A stretch of 64,000 bases of DNA from Alloascoidea africana. Its lineage: Eukaryota > Ascomycota > Alloascoideomycetes > Alloascoideales > Alloascoideaceae. The stretch covers positions 124,001 through 188,000 of the forward strand of contig JAKTTT010000004.1 in assembly GCA_030581615.1 (NCBI GenBank), given 5' to 3'. Of this stretch, positions 40,850 through 51,581 are shown piece by piece; the stretch's first letter is position 1, and each line of letters starts with the position of its first letter. The notes below the pieces were generated by a model. The model had not been told where the DNA came from and ran no database searches. It saw only the letters and a program-made list of their open reading frames with translations. Made by a program: the position numbers and the translations under genes.

Positions 40850-43750
40850 ATGTCATTCTGGAAGTTTGGCGCGGACTTTAGTTCTTACAATACCTTGGAG
40901 AAACTCTTGGAGGACCCAAAGGTCACCTTGGACAAGGTTCTTGAAGAGCCCGACCTTCTATCAGAACTCCTTGGCTCGAATTCAAAAGTGATAGACTATT
41001 TCACTGATGACGAACATATCTATGAATCGGTATGCACCATCTCCAAAGCCGCAATACTCGAGTACAATGACGACCAGCTTCTGGAAGACACCGTTCCTTT
41101 CAACAGAGATGACATTATATCCCCAGACACCACGGCATTTGGAAATCATTCTTCCCACGACGAGGACAAAAGGGCCCACCAAAATACCGATCTGGATGTC
41201 AGGACCATACTAGAACGAGCCAGTATTGCCGCTGAGATCCTCTCTTGTGACGTTTGGACAGTCACGGATGCCCTTTCCTCAAACTTTCGAGCGGTCAACA
41301 AGCTATGGTCGATTCTCGCCACCTCACACAAATTGCTGCCGCAAGTCTCGAACATGTTTGCAAAGATTCAGGATCGACTCCTTCAACGACGCTTGGACGA
41401 GACGATCGCCTTTATGAAATCTATGCCAAATCTGGTAGACATTTTTCTCAGCCACATTGATGACCAACACATTATGGACCTGTTACTACGGATAATAACC
41501 ACTGATAAACCATCCCAACCCAATGACATCATTATATACCTGTACCAGAACAAACTGATGGAAAAGCTGGTTGACTTTCTAAAACCACAAGTTGACGAAA
41601 GCACCAAAACATGTGCTGCAGACTTTGTGAAAGCCCTGATTACGATCTCCTGCCATTCCCAAAGCGATCCCGCATCGGTTGGTCCCAACATGCTTATGCA
41701 CCAGCTGGTGAATGACAAATGCGTATCCTCCCTGATCGATTACATGCTAAACGACTCCAAGAGTCTGGTCAATGGAGTCGACATTATTATCGAGGCCATA
41801 CGAAAGAACAACTCGGACTTTGACGAAGTTCCTCTAATGCTAATTACCGTGGACTCAAACCCTCCAAGCGCTCGGGATCCCATATTTTTGGGCACAATGA
41901 TGAAGCAATTTTCCGAAAACTTGCCCAAATTTTACAATGTTCTAAAAACATCAACAACAGAAAAAGTTGCACTAGCAGCAGGTGGAAGCGCTGAGCGACT
42001 TGGATTTGCAAGGCTCAAGATTTGCGAATTAATTGCAGAGCTTTTACATTGCAGCAATATGAGTTTACTAAACGAACCAAGCGTTGAGGATGTTGTTAAT
42101 GAAAGGGATATCATACGGCATTTGAAGGTAAATGGAGGTTCTTATCACCAGACCAATCCTGGTGACAGTGGAATATCGTCCTCTTCCGAATGTGATTCGA
42201 GAAGCTCAGAGCTGGGTAATAAAGAAAGCTTGACTACTGATAGTCTAGAAACCCTTGATTCTGGGGACTCTGAGGACAGCATTGATGATTTCAAAATCAG
42301 AGTTAAAAATGAAGAGAATGGCGAAAAGAGAAATGCAAATGGCGATCACGAGCAGGCGGGAGCGGAAGAGGAAGAAAATGACATCACCCTAACCACAAAT
42401 TCCTTGGCGAAGCTCAAGATTAAAACGCAACCTGAACCAGAGGCATCGCCTGTTCCCAATAGACCAGAGTCGCCAGTAAACACCGAAGGCATAGACTTGA
42501 GTGATGTAAGAGATGATTACGAACGCTTATTGAAAGACGTTCGCGATGATAACGGGATACTGAATGCAGATGATATCGAAGCGTTCAACTCAAGAGACCC
42601 CAGTACCAGCGATGATGCGACCCTAACACTGAGAGATATTCCTGCTCTGCCTGCTTCCCCTTCTGCTAACGATGGCGGTGATAGAGTAAGCTACGCTCCA
42701 AGCTCGGGAGGCACGGAAAGAGATGAAGATTCTTTTGAAAATGGCACTGAATATCAAGAAGCACAGCGTCTACAGAAAACCGATCCGGTGTTGCTAAAAC
42801 AAGAAGAGGCTCTACTTCGTCGATTACCAACAATAGGCGATAAATTCAAGATATCTTTACTTGATTCTCACATCTTGGGATCCGTATTGACTCTGTTCCA
42901 AGAATTCCCATTCAACAATTTTCTTCATAACGTTGCATTTGATATTGTGCAACAGGTATTGAATGGTCCCATGGATTTTGGATTTAACAAGTTTTTGGCA
43001 ATCGCAGCTTTTCTTGATTCCTCTTTGGATCTCGTTGGATTTGTATTAAGGTGCATAAAAAATTGTGATGAGAACGAATCCAAGACTGGGATAAGATATG
43101 GATACATGGGACATTTGACTTTAATTGCAGAGGAAATCGTCAAGTTCAGTACTCTGTACACGCATTCAAAATGGTCTGAAACCCAAAGCTTCCCTGTTTC
43201 AACCGAGGTTGACGAACTTTTCAATGGGTCTGATGATTGGGAGAGCTTTGTCGACAATGTATTACTCGATGTCAGGAGAAAGTATGACGCAGCCCTCGGT
43301 GGTCCAGTTCCAAAAGATTATAACGATAGCATGGAACTGGATGGGAGAGACCAAGGACAGATCCTTGTGATAGATAGGGGTGATCGTGATGATGATTATA
43401 TCCTCGAAGACGACTTTGATAGAAATGATATTGTCGAAGTTGGGGACAATTATGTTACAAACCAAAAGGAAGAGCAACAGGATGACACTGTTACTGCAGG
43501 GGACACCAGAATTGCACAGTTCAAATTTTCAAACAAAAAGATCAGCTCTAAGATGGGACTAAAATTAGATCTTAGTGGGATTACTAAAAGTCCATTATCT
43601 GGCAATGATGCAACAGAAAAATTGACTGCAGATCAAGGTGGCAATGAAAGCTCGTCAAAGTATGGTTTCTTAGGACACAATACCTCCACGGGTGATATAA
43701 AACAGGAGGATGAAGATGACTTGGATATGATTAATTATTCAAGTCCTTGA
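40850..43750 (+). CDS. SIT4 phosphatase-associated protein (SAP family)
   Basis: The 966-residue product is a SAP-family regulatory subunit of the PP2A-like phosphatase Sit4, acting in TOR signalling, cell cycle entry and traffic. The N-terminus MSFWKFGADFSSYNTLEKLL is the family signature, followed by LLEEPDLLSEL-type LEEPDLLSELLGSNSKVIDY. Helical repeats run to about residue 420, with RDPIFLGTMMKQFSENLPKF and ERLGFARLKICELIAELLHC conserved. An acidic, Ser-rich insert spans about 440-640, then helices resume with SHILGSVLTLFQEFPFNNFL. The C-terminus is acidic and disordered. S. cerevisiae has four paralogues (Sap4, Sap155, Sap185, Sap190); I cannot choose between them here. Confidence 0.9.
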   Translation: MSFWKFGADFSSYNTLEKLLEDPKVTLDKVLEEPDLLSELLGSNSKVIDYFTDDEHIYESVCTISKAAILEYNDDQLLEDTVPFNRDDIISPDTTAFGNHSSHDEDKRAHQNTDLDVRTILERASIAAEILSCDVWTVTDALSSNFRAVNKLWSILATSHKLLPQVSNMFAKIQDRLLQRRLDETIAFMKSMPNLVDIFLSHIDDQHIMDLLLRIITTDKPSQPNDIIIYLYQNKLMEKLVDFLKPQVDESTKTCAADFVKALITISCHSQSDPASVGPNMLMHQLVNDKCVSSLIDYMLNDSKSLVNGVDIIIEAIRKNNSDFDEVPLMLITVDSNPPSARDPIFLGTMMKQFSENLPKFYNVLKTSTTEKVALAAGGSAERLGFARLKICELIAELLHCSNMSLLNEPSVEDVVNERDIIRHLKVNGGSYHQTNPGDSGISSSSECDSRSSELGNKESLTTDSLETLDSGDSEDSIDDFKIRVKNEENGEKRNANGDHEQAGAEEEENDITLTTNSLAKLKIKTQPEPEASPVPNRPESPVNTEGIDLSDVRDDYERLLKDVRDDNGILNADDIEAFNSRDPSTSDDATLTLRDIPALPASPSANDGGDRVSYAPSSGGTERDEDSFENGTEYQEAQRLQKTDPVLLKQEEALLRRLPTIGDKFKISLLDSHILGSVLTLFQEFPFNNFLHNVAFDIVQQVLNGPMDFGFNKFLAIAAFLDSSLDLVGFVLRCIKNCDENESKTGIRYGYMGHLTLIAEEIVKFSTLYTHSKWSETQSFPVSTEVDELFNGSDDWESFVDNVLLDVRRKYDAALGGPVPKDYNDSMELDGRDQGQILVIDRGDRDDDYILEDDFDRNDIVEVGDNYVTNQKEEQQDDTVTAGDTRIAQFKFSNKKISSKMGLKLDLSGITKSPLSGNDATEKLTADQGGNESSSKYGFLGHNTSTGDIKQEDEDDLDMINYSSP

Positions 43751-44255
43751 TGATCTAGTCTCTTTTGAATCTTCCATCTTTTTTTTTTTATTATTGTTAT
43801 TTCTGCTATTCCTTTTTATGGTTTATACAGCCGGCGATTCAGGGCTGTTTATTGCAATTGTCTTCCGATCATTGCTCTAGGGAGTAGCATTTTTTAATGA
43901 TGACCAGAGATGTAACGCTTGCATTTTATTCTTTTATTGTTATTTTTTTGTCTTTTTCTTTTTTTCATAATATACAGCTGACTTTATTATTTCCTACATT
44001 TTGTTCAGTAGTTAGGCTTCATTTAAGAAATTTCATTGTCATCCTCTATTTTAGGTTTATTTTATTCTAATAGTTGTATTGGCTTATATAAACGTTTGGA
44101 GAGTGTTGCGAAGACGTTTAATAGAAAGCTTTGAATTTGTTTGACACGTTCTGGAAGATTATTTGTTCATCTTCAGCAGTGTGTATTTTCCATCACGGTG
44201 TTAGCCATCCTGCTTGCGTCTCATCTCTTCAACGAGTTGACACATCACCACAATC
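43751..44255. other. SAP-PHS1-like spacer
   Basis: About 500 bp rich in T runs, holding the SAP 3' end and the promoter of the next gene. An open frame at 44141-44515 overlaps the PHS1-like gene in another frame and is a shadow. Confidence 0.4.
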
Positions 44256-44933
44256 ATGAGGAACATAATACAGAGCCGGAGAAGCATTCCAAATTTCAAC
44301 GATACTCGCTTACAGACAAGGAGAAACGGCCTTCTTTTCTACTGTTTGATCAGTGCGATACTTTGGATATGTGCTCTTGCACGACTTACAATAATGCTCC
44401 CTTTACTGGGCACAAAGTTCCTACCCGAAGCCGTTGCCGATTTCACAGCTTGTATTCAAACTCTGACAGTTGTGGATCTGTTTCTGACGATTACAGGGTA
44501 TTTCCGTTTCCCTAAACTGCCGATGTTTGCACTTTACTCCACACGCACTTTTGTACTATGGGGGGTCATTGACAAGTACAAAAAAATTGCCAGGCACCAA
44601 AGCTACTCTATATTATTGTTTAGTTGGTGTTTCACAGAGGTGATCAGATATCTATACCTGTCTACAGCCATCAGAAATTGGGGCAGAATCCCACAATGGC
44701 TGAGTCAGCTACGGTATTCCAATTTCTACATCCTTTTTCCCATCTCAATCTGCTGTGAAATGACAATGATTTTGCTGTCTTTGAAATATGCTGATCCCAA
44801 TAGTTGGTACACTGTTTTGTTGAAGCTCTTACTCCTTGGATATGTCCCGTATGGCTATTTTAGTTTCAACCATCAGGTGAAACTTAGACGGAGAAAATTG
44901 ACCATGGCACCCAAGGAGAAAGTGGGTAATTGA
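44256..44933 (+). CDS. PHS1/PTPLA-like 3-hydroxyacyl-CoA dehydratase homologue lacking the catalytic Tyr
   Basis: The 225-residue product is a polytopic membrane protein of the Phs1/PTPLA family, which dehydrates 3-hydroxyacyl-CoA in very-long-chain fatty acid elongation in the ER. The family signature is FSWCFTEVIRYLYL, then LRYSNFYILFPISICCEM. In S. cerevisiae Phs1 the corresponding stretch is LRYNLFWILYPTGVASEL, with catalytic Tyr149 and Glu156. Here the Tyr position is Phe161 (TTT, 44736-44738) while the Glu is kept as Glu168. Six hydrophobic segments are visible, and the tail is basic (KLRRRKL), as usual for ER proteins, though without a clear KKXX ending. It is probably a divergent paralogue with reduced or altered activity, not the main dehydratase; the main PHS1 would lie elsewhere. 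Confidence 0.72.
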   Translation: MRNIIQSRRSIPNFNDTRLQTRRNGLLFYCLISAILWICALARLTIMLPLLGTKFLPEAVADFTACIQTLTVVDLFLTITGYFRFPKLPMFALYSTRTFVLWGVIDKYKKIARHQSYSILLFSWCFTEVIRYLYLSTAIRNWGRIPQWLSQLRYSNFYILFPISICCEMTMILLSLKYADPNSWYTVLLKLLLLGYVPYGYFSFNHQVKLRRRKLTMAPKEKVGN

Positions 44934-45211
44934 GCTTGAGCTGTACATACTGAGACCTTACCAGTTAGTCAGATTTCTCCGACGTTTCTGGAATAAAACA
45001 TGAATAGCGCTGAAAACAAAACAAAAATTTGGACTTTTTGGCATATCTTGTGGTATTATTATCTTGCATATACTTTTGTTATCTTAGTTAGTGGTTGCGG
45101 TAACTGCATTTTCTATTGTCAGTGGTAAGCGTGTAAATGGAGAGATGCTAGGAGCAAAGTCTCCACTCACACTTTTCCCATCCCATCACACATCCCCCAA
45201 AACATAGAATA

Positions 45212-48085
45212 ATGGTAATGTCCACGACAGCGAGCACAGATCGAAGCTCTCAAATGAGCTTGGATTTTAAAAAACTGAATCAGCACGCACTGCTATCTAA
45301 TAATGAGCTGCAATTCATCGATCAGATGCCGCATAACCTCCGAGAAGTATGTAAATACACGACGGATTCTGCCCCACAGGTTGAAACAACACACGATGCG
45401 ATCTCAACTTTTTAATTACCAACACACTGATTTTGCTAATACTCTTCTTAGCTATTTCTGAATAATTCCGGTACTGTGGCGATCGATACGGGTGAAGATT
45501 ACGTCCAGCATCTTGTTCCAGTTGTAACTGACGCAATTGAAAAGTCCAACGTTGAAGATTTGGTCCACTTGTTGGAATCAGCCGCTATCGATAAGGATCG
45601 GCAGTTGGAATATATAGGCGCTACAACTAAAGATGTGAGTATACAACCTGTATCGGATTTCCATCTTTCATTTCTAACAATGGCATAGGATATCTCTCTC
45701 GTGTCACAAGAGTTGAGTAGTATTTCCGACGGCTCCGATGCTCTACAGAAGCAAACGAAAGATGTAACAGAGCAGGTAGGTAACTCAACGTCAACCCATC
45801 TCGATTTTAAAAGAGGCTATATCGACTGTAAAGTAATTGCAAGCAGGATATCAGAATGCCAAACTGCCTTAAGCTCATGCTTAAGCCTGTTTGACTTGAC
45901 AAACAAAGTACATGAAATGATCCGTTCTAAAAACTATTACCATGCGATTAGGACATCGAGTGATTTAAAACGGCTGGTGCCTGGCCTAGAGTACGAGTTT
46001 GCACGATCGATTTATAGCTCAATACCAAAGTTGCAACAAATGATTCAAGAGGAGGCAATGTCGGAAATCCTAAGATGGTTCACCACTTCTGAAAAAGTGT
46101 ACAGCAACATTGGAACTGCATCAATCAAGTACACGGAGTTGTTGAGGCAAGGGTGGAAAAATCGAACGGATAAAACGCCAGAGCTAAGGGAATTTCAATT
46201 AAACTCGACAATTGAGAAATGTCTCCGCTTTGAGGACGAATCTACCAACAGACTTGCCAAGTTTGACCCCATTGCCAACGAAGATATAACAGTAGATTTA
46301 AATCCTCTGTACGATGCTATTTTGGTTTATGATACCCTTGGAGAGTCCAATGTGTTAAAAGAATCATTCAAAAACCTTTGGGAAAAGCGGAAAGATAAAT
46401 TTTTCTATTCACTGAGTCTGGCATCGAAAACAACCATGAAACCGGGTTTCGAGCAACAACTCCACAAACACACACTGTCTTCAGCATCGACTTCAGGGCA
46501 TAGAATTAGCAATGTGTTTATTACGACTGTAAGCGAATGTTCACAACTATTGGACAAAGTAGTTGGCTTTTTCATTCTGTCAAGAGTTGTTCATGAAAGG
46601 ACAAATGGCGAGCTTCTCACCGAGTCTGATATTTCAAATAGTTGGAATACCATTTCACGACACTTGGTTATGATACTTTGTCGTTTTATCAAATCAAGAA
46701 CAGATGTGGATAGCTTACGAAGCAGCCTAAAGATGATAAACCTCTGTTCTCAAACACTGGGGATGAACGAGTTTGAAGTTGATAGTCTTTTTCTTTTGCA
46801 ACAAGATGTGGTACGGAAACTTTCAGAGATGCTGATTGATACTTATGACAACAAATTTGAAGCAGCTGTTCTTTCGGATAATTTCATGCCACTGATCGTC
46901 AATGAGGCCGGTCTATTTCACAACATTTTAAAGGGAAGTTGGATCGAGCAATTGCAAGATCAGCTTGAGCTGTCAAAAGCAGCGTACCCTCGTATATTCC
47001 CCTTCTCCGAGCTATATCCCAGAACATGTTCCATGATTAGGAATTTTATAGCTAGTCAAGTCGAGTTGTTCAACGGAGAACCCCCGGCGTCCAAACATGC
47101 TGCAGCTATTGATATGTTGATACAAGATTCTGTTGACAAGTTTCTCATAGACATTGTTTGCGCAAGGTTACAATCTCGACTGGCATATTCATCTCGTGAA
47201 CAACTTGTACAGAATCTGATAAACATTGAATTTTTCCAGCTTTCTGTGTATCATATCGAACAGTTGTTGGCAGATTCATTTTTTGCTCGATACAATGCTA
47301 ATGAACCAATGAAATTGAAAGCCAATGAAGAATTTGAAAAAGCTAGAAAATTCGCAGAGAACAAAGTTTTTGAAATGGTAAACTCCAGGCTGGATGATTT
47401 TCTCGAAGTTTCTGACTGGGATTGGACAACCAACAAAGAAATCGATACGCCATCTTCCTATATTGTTGAGATGACAAATTTTTTGGAGGTGCTAATTTCG
47501 TCTACTCTGGCAAATATTCCTTCTCGTTTAAAAAGCCTTTTATATTTCGACACATTTGGCCATTTGGCGTTGTTGCTACTAAAGGCATTAACAGAGCATT
47601 CTGGGCCGTATATTTCGCGCCCTGCGTTGATCAATTTCCACATTGACATATCGTATTTGGAACGGTTCATCTCCCGTCTAAACCTGGAAAGTCTTGTGGA
47701 TAATAACAGTGGACATGCAATTTCAAATTTAACCACATCCAGCGAGGAGAGAAACGGCCTAGGATTGCTCCAGACTTTTGCAGAGTTGAGACAATGCATT
47801 AACCTAGGGCTGGATGGCAGCTATGAAGAGTTTCGAGATATCAGAAAAAGAATGCAGAAGTATGATCGAGTCTCACCACAAGTTGCCGAAATCTTGTTTT
47901 CAAAGTAAGTTTCTGATACCACTAAAAATGAATTCAAACTAACTTGTTTCTTTTGTAGATTGGGAGCGCCAATATCTGCCCCTCCTTCTCCATCTCCCAA
48001 ATCCCCTTCAAAAAAAGGAGCGAGTTCCAAATTCTCCAAGTATTACCGACTAGCACAGGATAAGGTATCTAAAGTGACAAAGTAG
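45212..48085 (+). CDS. SEC15: Exocyst subunit SEC15, four exons
   Basis: Exons are 45212-45346, 45452-45634, 45689-47904 and 47959-48085, giving 886 residues (S. cerevisiae Sec15 is 910). Donors are GTATGT, GTGAGT and GTAAGT; acceptors CTTAG, CATAG and TGTAG; branch-like GCTAAT, TCTAAC and ACTAAC precede them. Sec15 links the Rab Sec4 on secretory vesicles to the exocyst tether at the plasma membrane. Matching segments include LSLFDLTNKVHEMIRSKNYY, NPLYDAILVYDTLGESNVLK, and the C-terminal LDGSYEEFRDIRKRMQKYDR. The last exon encodes a Ser/Pro/Lys tail (LGAPISAPPSPSPKSP). Two in-frame ATGs (45212 and 45218) are close; the first is used. Confidence 0.87.
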
Positions 48086-48245
48086 ATGCTCAAACATTGG
48101 CTAATAGGAGAAATGGATGGGCTGAGTATGTACTGTTTCTTATTTTGACTATTGTTTTTAAAGTATACAAACGGTCTACTGATTATTTACATTTTATGGG
48201 ATCGATATGTTCAAGACCTGTTTTGGTGATGTATAATTAGTTATT

Positions 48246-48793
48246 TTATGCCCAGAAATTGAACCGAGATTTGCCTTTGCTTTCCTTGGTTTCGTCTGGC
48301 TCACTTGTGATCGCCGTTTGTTCTTCTTGCGCTTTTTTCGATGCTATTAAACTCTTGATGTTACTTTCCAACTCTTCAATTCTCTGCTTGTACTTTTCTT
48401 CGTCCTCATCCAACTCCAATTTTCTCCACACATAGTGCATTGACAAATATATGAAAGAGGAAAGGATGAAAAACTTCAAGAGGGGTTTGTTGAAATCGGA
48501 TAACTTGGGCTTCCTCTCACTTGTTTTCTATCCTCACAATCGTGCAATGGTCAGTACGGTAAAATCAGAGAGGGAGTTTCTTAGTTACATACGCTTCCTT
48601 GTCCATGCTCCTCGTTGCTAGTGGCCAAAATTGATGCTGAGTGAAAGTTCTGTGTGTGCTGTCGACACAGATTGAAAGCAGCTGCCCTGTTACGGAAAAT
48701 CAAGCTAGGAACCAGACTATTGCTTCTCCCAGTCGCCAACAGGGAAGTAGTTTGTCGCAAAGCCCGGCCTGACTGTATCTCGAGTAAACCCAT
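48246..48793 (-). CDS. INA17: INA17-like mitochondrial inner membrane assembly factor, two exons
   Basis: Exon 1 is 48793-48593 and exon 2 is 48527-48246, giving 160 residues (S. cerevisiae Ina17 is 182). The intron has donor GTATGT, branch ACTGAC and acceptor GATAG. The N-terminus is an Arg-rich mitochondrial presequence (MGLLEIQSGRALRQ, FRNRAAAFNLCRQ). Exon 2 holds one transmembrane segment and a coiled coil: NKPLLKFFILSSFIYLSMHY, then VWRKLELDEDEEKYKQRIEE. This aligns with Ina17 (RPLWMFILMGSSVYLLLHF, then [20 protein letters not shown]). Ina17 with Ina22 helps assemble the peripheral stalk of F1Fo ATP synthase. The gene is convergent with SEC15 and divergent from GNA1. Confidence 0.78.
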
Positions 48794-49069
48794 GCCCAGT
48801 GCTCTGTCCAACCGGTCCAAAATCGAGAGAACCTGGAGAACCGCTCTCCAGCATCACGTGCCAAGAAAAGGGATGAGGATACCCGGGAACACCCGTGCAC
48901 CCCTTCTATGCGTGGAGATGCTGAACGCGGCGCATGAACAAAAATGCTGGAAAAAGTCAGGTATAAAGTGTAAATTTGGCTGTCCGAAACGCCTTTTTCC
49001 CTTCGCCAGCTCTCCACATTTCCAGTCCCTCGCTCCTCGTTATAGTGCTAAAGACCTTAGATCCAAGAA
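48794..49069. promoter_or_regulatory. INA17/GNA1 divergent promoter with Rap1-like site
   Basis: 276 bp between divergent starts. ACACCCGTGCACC at 48889-48901 differs from the Rap1 consensus at one position (G for A). Confidence 0.4.
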
Positions 49070-49582
49070 ATGGGTGTTGTCGGTGCTTCTCAATCGCTTT
49101 TCAGCTCTGCTTTTATTCCAAAAGAGGTCCAGGATTCCTTACCCCTGGGATATACAATTCGTCCGCTTCAACTCGATGACTATTACAGGGGTGTTCTTGA
49201 CGTCTTGACCACACTGACCACAGTTGGCACAATCTCCTATGAGCAGTTTCAAAAGACGTTCAAGCATTGGCTTGAGCATAGCGATACCTACTTTATCGTC
49301 GTTATAGTCAACGGTAATGATGAGGTTGTCTCTGTAGGCACTGTTATGCTGGAGCGGAAACTAATACACGAATGCGGGCTTGTGGGCCATATTGAAGACA
49401 TTGCAGTACTAAAATCCCAGCAAGGCAAAAAGTTGGGAATCAAGCTAATCAGAACTCTTGTGGAGATTGGCAGAGCTAAGGGGGCATACAAGATTATTTT
49501 GGATTGCTCGCCTCATAACATTACGTTTTACGAAAAGTGCGGATTCAAAAACTCGGGCAATGAAATGACCTGTCGTTTCTAA
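49070..49582 (+). CDS. GNA1: Glucosamine-6-phosphate N-acetyltransferase
   Basis: The 170-residue GNAT-fold enzyme transfers acetyl from acetyl-CoA to glucosamine-6-phosphate, the second step toward UDP-GlcNAc for chitin, N-glycans and GPI anchors. S. cerevisiae Gna1 is 159 residues. Conserved pieces are YTIRPLQLDDYYRGVLDVL, the HIEDIAV strand, the acetyl-CoA loop QQGKKLGIKLIRTL, and the substrate-side KIILDCSPHNITFYEKCGFK, all diagnostic of Gna1. The frame has no intron. The ATG at 49070 gives a few residues more than the yeast protein at the N-terminus. Confidence 0.95.
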   Translation: MGVVGASQSLFSSAFIPKEVQDSLPLGYTIRPLQLDDYYRGVLDVLTTLTTVGTISYEQFQKTFKHWLEHSDTYFIVVIVNGNDEVVSVGTVMLERKLIHECGLVGHIEDIAVLKSQQGKKLGIKLIRTLVEIGRAKGAYKIILDCSPHNITFYEKCGFKNSGNEMTCRF

Positions 49583-50116
49583 ACTTGGTCTCAAACTGGT
49601 TGAGACCACGGTCAGTGATTCATTCATCGCCATAAGCATTCATCGAAGTCGTTGTTCTGTTCATGGCAATGGATGAATCTTGGACGATTGGATACATTCC
49701 ATGCGTTCTTAAACAAGAAAAAAAGTTCAGTTTGATGTTGATTTTGTGTGGTTGACTATAAATATCATTCTCTTCTCCTAGCATATACTTTTTTTTCCCT
49801 TCCATTTTTAGCTTTTAGGCATTGTTTTTTTTTTCTAATACAAATATCCAACAAACATGAAGTGGCAAATAATTACAAACAGCTAAGCATTTCGTTGCGA
49901 AAAAAACACCGAATGGAATGACCAAAGGAGACGTTTTGGCTAATTTGGGGAGATATGACAAAACATCCGTTCAACCCATCTCTTGCGCATTCAGGTCCAA
50001 CCACAGAAAGTGGGAGAACAAACAGATCATTCCGAACGGATTTACTCAACACTGTCAAGACAGCTTACAAAAGCCCAGATAGTTCGTTCAGCTGAGAAAT
50101 TTAACACCTAAAGAAT
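49583..50116. other. GNA1-YKT6 spacer
   Basis: About 530 bp. A 53-codon plus-strand frame from about 49919 (MTKGDVLANLGRYDKTS) is open but has no recognised relative, and an overlapping minus frame is also open. Nothing firm is seen. Confidence 0.35.
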
Positions 50117-51018
50117 ATGAAGATATACTACATTGGAGTTCTTAGAGCAAGCGGCGAGACGCCTCTAGAATTGTCTTCTGCTAGTGATCTCTCCAGCTTC
50201 TCCTTCTTCAACAGGCCCAGGTATACACCCATCATTGGCAATAGGACAAATTGAAGGGTATAGACTAACTTCCTGGGTTTATGTTGATCAGTGTGAGCCA
50301 GTTTATGACTTTCTTTGCAGATACCATTTCGAAGAGGACAAAGCCAGGGGTACGACAGTCGGTTCAAGAACAAAGTAAGCTTAACAAACATGGTAAAGAT
50401 TGAAACAGAACATGAGAATTAGTGTACTGACCTCGATTCGTCCTTTTTTTCTTTTATTATTTTTCTGCTTTGAACAGACTATGCTGGATACGTGTACACT
50501 CGATCCGAAGGACTCTCAGGAGTTATAATTACAGATTTGGAGTACCCAGGAAGAGTTGCATACACTCTTCTCAACAAGATCTTAGATGAATATTTGACAA
50601 AGTTCCCTAAAAACAAATGGGCAAATGCTTCTTCGAATGCAGGTTTGGAGTACAGCGCTTTGAAAGATTATATTGTTCAGTACCAAGACCCAACACAAGC
50701 CGATTCGATCATGAAAGTACAAAACGAGTTGGACGAGACCAAAACCATTATGGTAAGTGGTTGACGTCAACGGATTTGGTTAAAATATTTCTAATCTTCT
50801 GGTTCCGAATAGCACAAAACTATTCAGAGTGTTTTGGAAAGAGGAGAAAAGCTGGACGCTTTGGTTGACAAGTCCGAGGCCCTGTCATCCTCTTCAAAAT
50901 TATTCTACAAACAAAGTAAAAAGTAAGTTACTTATTTGCACATGGTCATACTAATTTTTGAAGATTGCATACTAATCAGTTACTCCCCAGGGCCAACTCT
51001 TGCTGCATCATTATGTGA
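50117..51018 (+). CDS. YKT6: R-SNARE YKT6, five exons
   Basis: Exons are 50117-50220, 50292-50374, 50478-50752, 50813-50922 and 50991-51018, giving 199 residues (S. cerevisiae Ykt6 is 200). Every junction keeps frame and restores family sequence: [51 protein letters not shown], and the SNARE helix region [19 protein letters not shown] with the ionic-layer Arg in [19 protein letters not shown]. Donors are GTATAC, GTAAGC, GTAAGT and GTAAGT. Exon 5 encodes just the last nine whole residues, ending SCCIIM: the palmitoylated Cys and the CAAX-type farnesylated Cys. Ykt6 works in ER-Golgi, Golgi and vacuole fusion. Two CTG codons fall on conserved Leu of the SNARE helix, so CTG is read as leucine. 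Confidence 0.95.
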
Positions 51019-51581
51019 AACATCTGGAATGATTCGGCCGCTTGTTTATTTCTTTATACACGGAATTTACTATTATATACAGCTAATAATCGTTAGAATA
51101 TAACTGAAGTATATTTGAGAATATCCATTAGGAAACAGAGGTGTGTGTCTGCTTTGGAAGATAGTTGATCTATTTTGATCCCAACCCCATCCAGTTTTAC
51201 ACTACACAGTAAGCCTTTTGGAGGAGACGGCGGAATCTCATTCCATTTTCTTTATCAGATGTATGATGCTCCAAAACTCAGATACAATGTCTAGTCTGTA
51301 TCGATTCCACTGTTGCAAGGGTCTATGCAAAAGAGGCCAGTTTGTGCTAACGGGAAATCACTTAGCGTGTTATAAGTGCGTAAATTCAAAAACTACTTAA
51401 AAACTATTCAAAGATCAAACACTTCGCTTCTTGACTGCTGAGTAAAATGTAATTGCTATTAGTAGATAAATACGCCCCCAAAACTATCACCGTAATGGCA
51501 AAAATAGTTACTGGAAGGCAGATCATTGACGAGAACGACCCGACAATTACGAAAACATAGTATTAGTTTCTAACCTATCTC
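51019..51581. other. Convergent spacer
   Basis: 560 bp between the YKT6 stop and the TIF1 stop. It contains only short unsupported frames. Confidence 0.4.

Noticed and set aside
44141-44515. 124-codon frame overlapping the PHS1-like gene
   Set aside because: The PHS1-like reading frame explains the same DNA with clear family similarity.
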